Shown: positions 28,096 through 28,664 of the stretch, in pieces | Layout of the letters: every line of letters begins with the position of its first letter | How positions within the stretch are numbered: position 1 is the stretch's first letter | IMG/VR virus record: IMGVR_UViG_3300030104_001409 | Coordinates: 1-28,664 of that record | DNA from: a virus | Length of the DNA stretch: 28,664 nucleotides | Direction: 5' to 3' (one strand) | Notes under the pieces: generated by a model | Seen by the model: only the letters and a program-made list of their open reading frames with translations | Databases searched by the model: none | Told to the model about the DNA's origin: nothing | Translations under genes and position numbers: made by a program

Positions 28096-28664
28096 CTTAC
28101 ACTTTCCATAATCTTTCTAGTCGCCGGATGCAGACGATTAATCGCATAACCCATTGCATCTGATGCGTGTGACTGTGTACTGTCTCTTTTATCTATATCA
28201 TTTCCAGACCAGACGTTTCTTTCAAAGTCCATAATAAGATTTGGGCAGTTCTCACAAGAGAAGTTGCCATCACGTATTAACTTATTTACTGAATTAACAC
28301 GCTCACGTACAGGCGGATTAGCTTTAGGTACTGATATACTATATCCCGGATTAGATTTAATAATATAATGGTCACTATTTACTGCGGACGATTTTCTAGC
28401 ACTACCACTTGCATCCGGAAAGATTTTAGCTTCTGGATATTTCTTTACTAATTCTTCAACCATATCATACGTTGTTGCGTTCTTTAATCTTACCTCATCA
28501 AATACGTGTATCCAATTAGGTCCTATATAAAAGACCTCTGAACTCATAGCATCAACATTAAAGTCCATACCAATACCAATCGGCAACCCTTCGTTCTTTA
28601 GATCGGGACGTTCAACAACGTGCTTATCTCTATCAAAGTCTTTATATACTCTCCCTTGCGTTAG
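27950..28664. repeat. Terminal direct repeat, right copy (diverged)
   Basis: Second copy of 1-715, colinear with an exact offset and no gaps. About 59 substitutions, including 17 amino-acid changes in the terminase part, mostly conservative (Arg/Lys, Ser/Asn, Ile/Leu), and no frame break. The pattern is that of a related strain, not of sequencing error. Confidence 0.9.
28089..28664 (-). CDS. terL: Terminase large subunit, partial second allele
   Basis: The frame enters from the window end and is open to TAG at 28089-28091, encoding about the last 190 residues. It is the nuclease half: GIGMDFNVDAMS, FPDASGSARKSS and SHASDAMGY carry the acidic residues. Relative to 140-1357 there are about 17 replacements over some 166 residues. 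Upstream sequence lies outside the window. It is followed by the membrane peptide and portal, exactly as the complete copy would be after circular closure. Confidence 0.9.
   Translation of the reverse strand, partial: LTQGRVYKDFDRDKHVVERPDLKNEGLPIGIGMDFNVDAMSSEVFYIGPNWIHVFDEVRLKNATTYDMVEELVKKYPEAKIFPDASGSARKSSAVNSDHYIIKSNPGYSISVPKANPPVRERVNSVNKLIRDGNFSCENCPNLIMDFERNVWSGNDIDKRDSTQSHASDAMGYAINRLHPATRKIMESVRW

Noticed and set aside
1-28664. CRISPR arrays, tRNA genes, rRNA
   Set aside because: I saw no regularly spaced repeats, no cloverleaf with CCA-type arm and no rRNA-like sequence; a dedicated tRNA search could still find a divergent tRNA.

Overview
The window is a tailed double-stranded DNA phage genome. 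Every gene I can support lies on the minus strand, so transcription runs from high to low coordinates. The DNA is visibly AT-rich. The gene set (terminase, portal, MuF-type head protein, scaffold, capsid, tail tube, -1 frameshift chaperones, short tape measure, GH108 lysin) fits a virulent siphovirus-like phage of the kind recovered from aquatic metagenomes. I see no integrase, repressor, tRNA, CRISPR array or insertion sequence. No host marker is decisive.

The first 715 bases (1-715) and the last 715 (27950-28664) are the same stretch, colinear without gaps but differing at about 59 positions by hand count. Both encode the C-terminal half of the large terminase and a small membrane protein that leads into portal. 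The simplest reading is a circular or circularly permuted unit of about 27,949 bp, read just past its own start, with the two ends taken from different strains.

Late region (28664 down to 9762), in transcription order: terminase, membrane peptide, portal, neck-type protein, MuF-metallopeptidase fusion, scaffold, major capsid, a small surface-type protein, a self-cleaving tail fibre, a holin/lysin cassette, head-tail adaptor, tail terminator, tail tube, two tail chaperones joined by a -1 frameshift site, tape measure, two large tail proteins, then eight small proteins, mostly with one membrane segment or signal peptide. One of these has a thioredoxin fold with both active-site cysteines replaced by serine. 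A strong terminator at 9762-9796 closes the unit.

Early/replication region (about 9700 down to 1661): a promoter-like element and a leader with two interleaved inverted repeats (pseudoknot topology), then a probable ADP-ribosyltransferase-like protein, small membrane proteins, a Sak3-type annealing protein, a replication initiator with iteron-like repeats inside its gene, a cytosine methyltransferase, a NinG-like protein, a winged-helix protein, a DEDDy exonuclease flanked by zinc ribbons, an SSB-like protein ending in DDLPF, a zinc/helix-turn-helix protein, an FmdB-type zinc ribbon and small basic proteins leading into the terminase genes. No DNA polymerase or helicase is present, so replication probably depends on host enzymes recruited by the initiator.

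Genes are packed tightly, with ATGA, GTGA, TAATG and TAGTG junctions nearly everywhere. Following these junctions exposes about a dozen genes of 28-55 codons that a length cutoff would miss.
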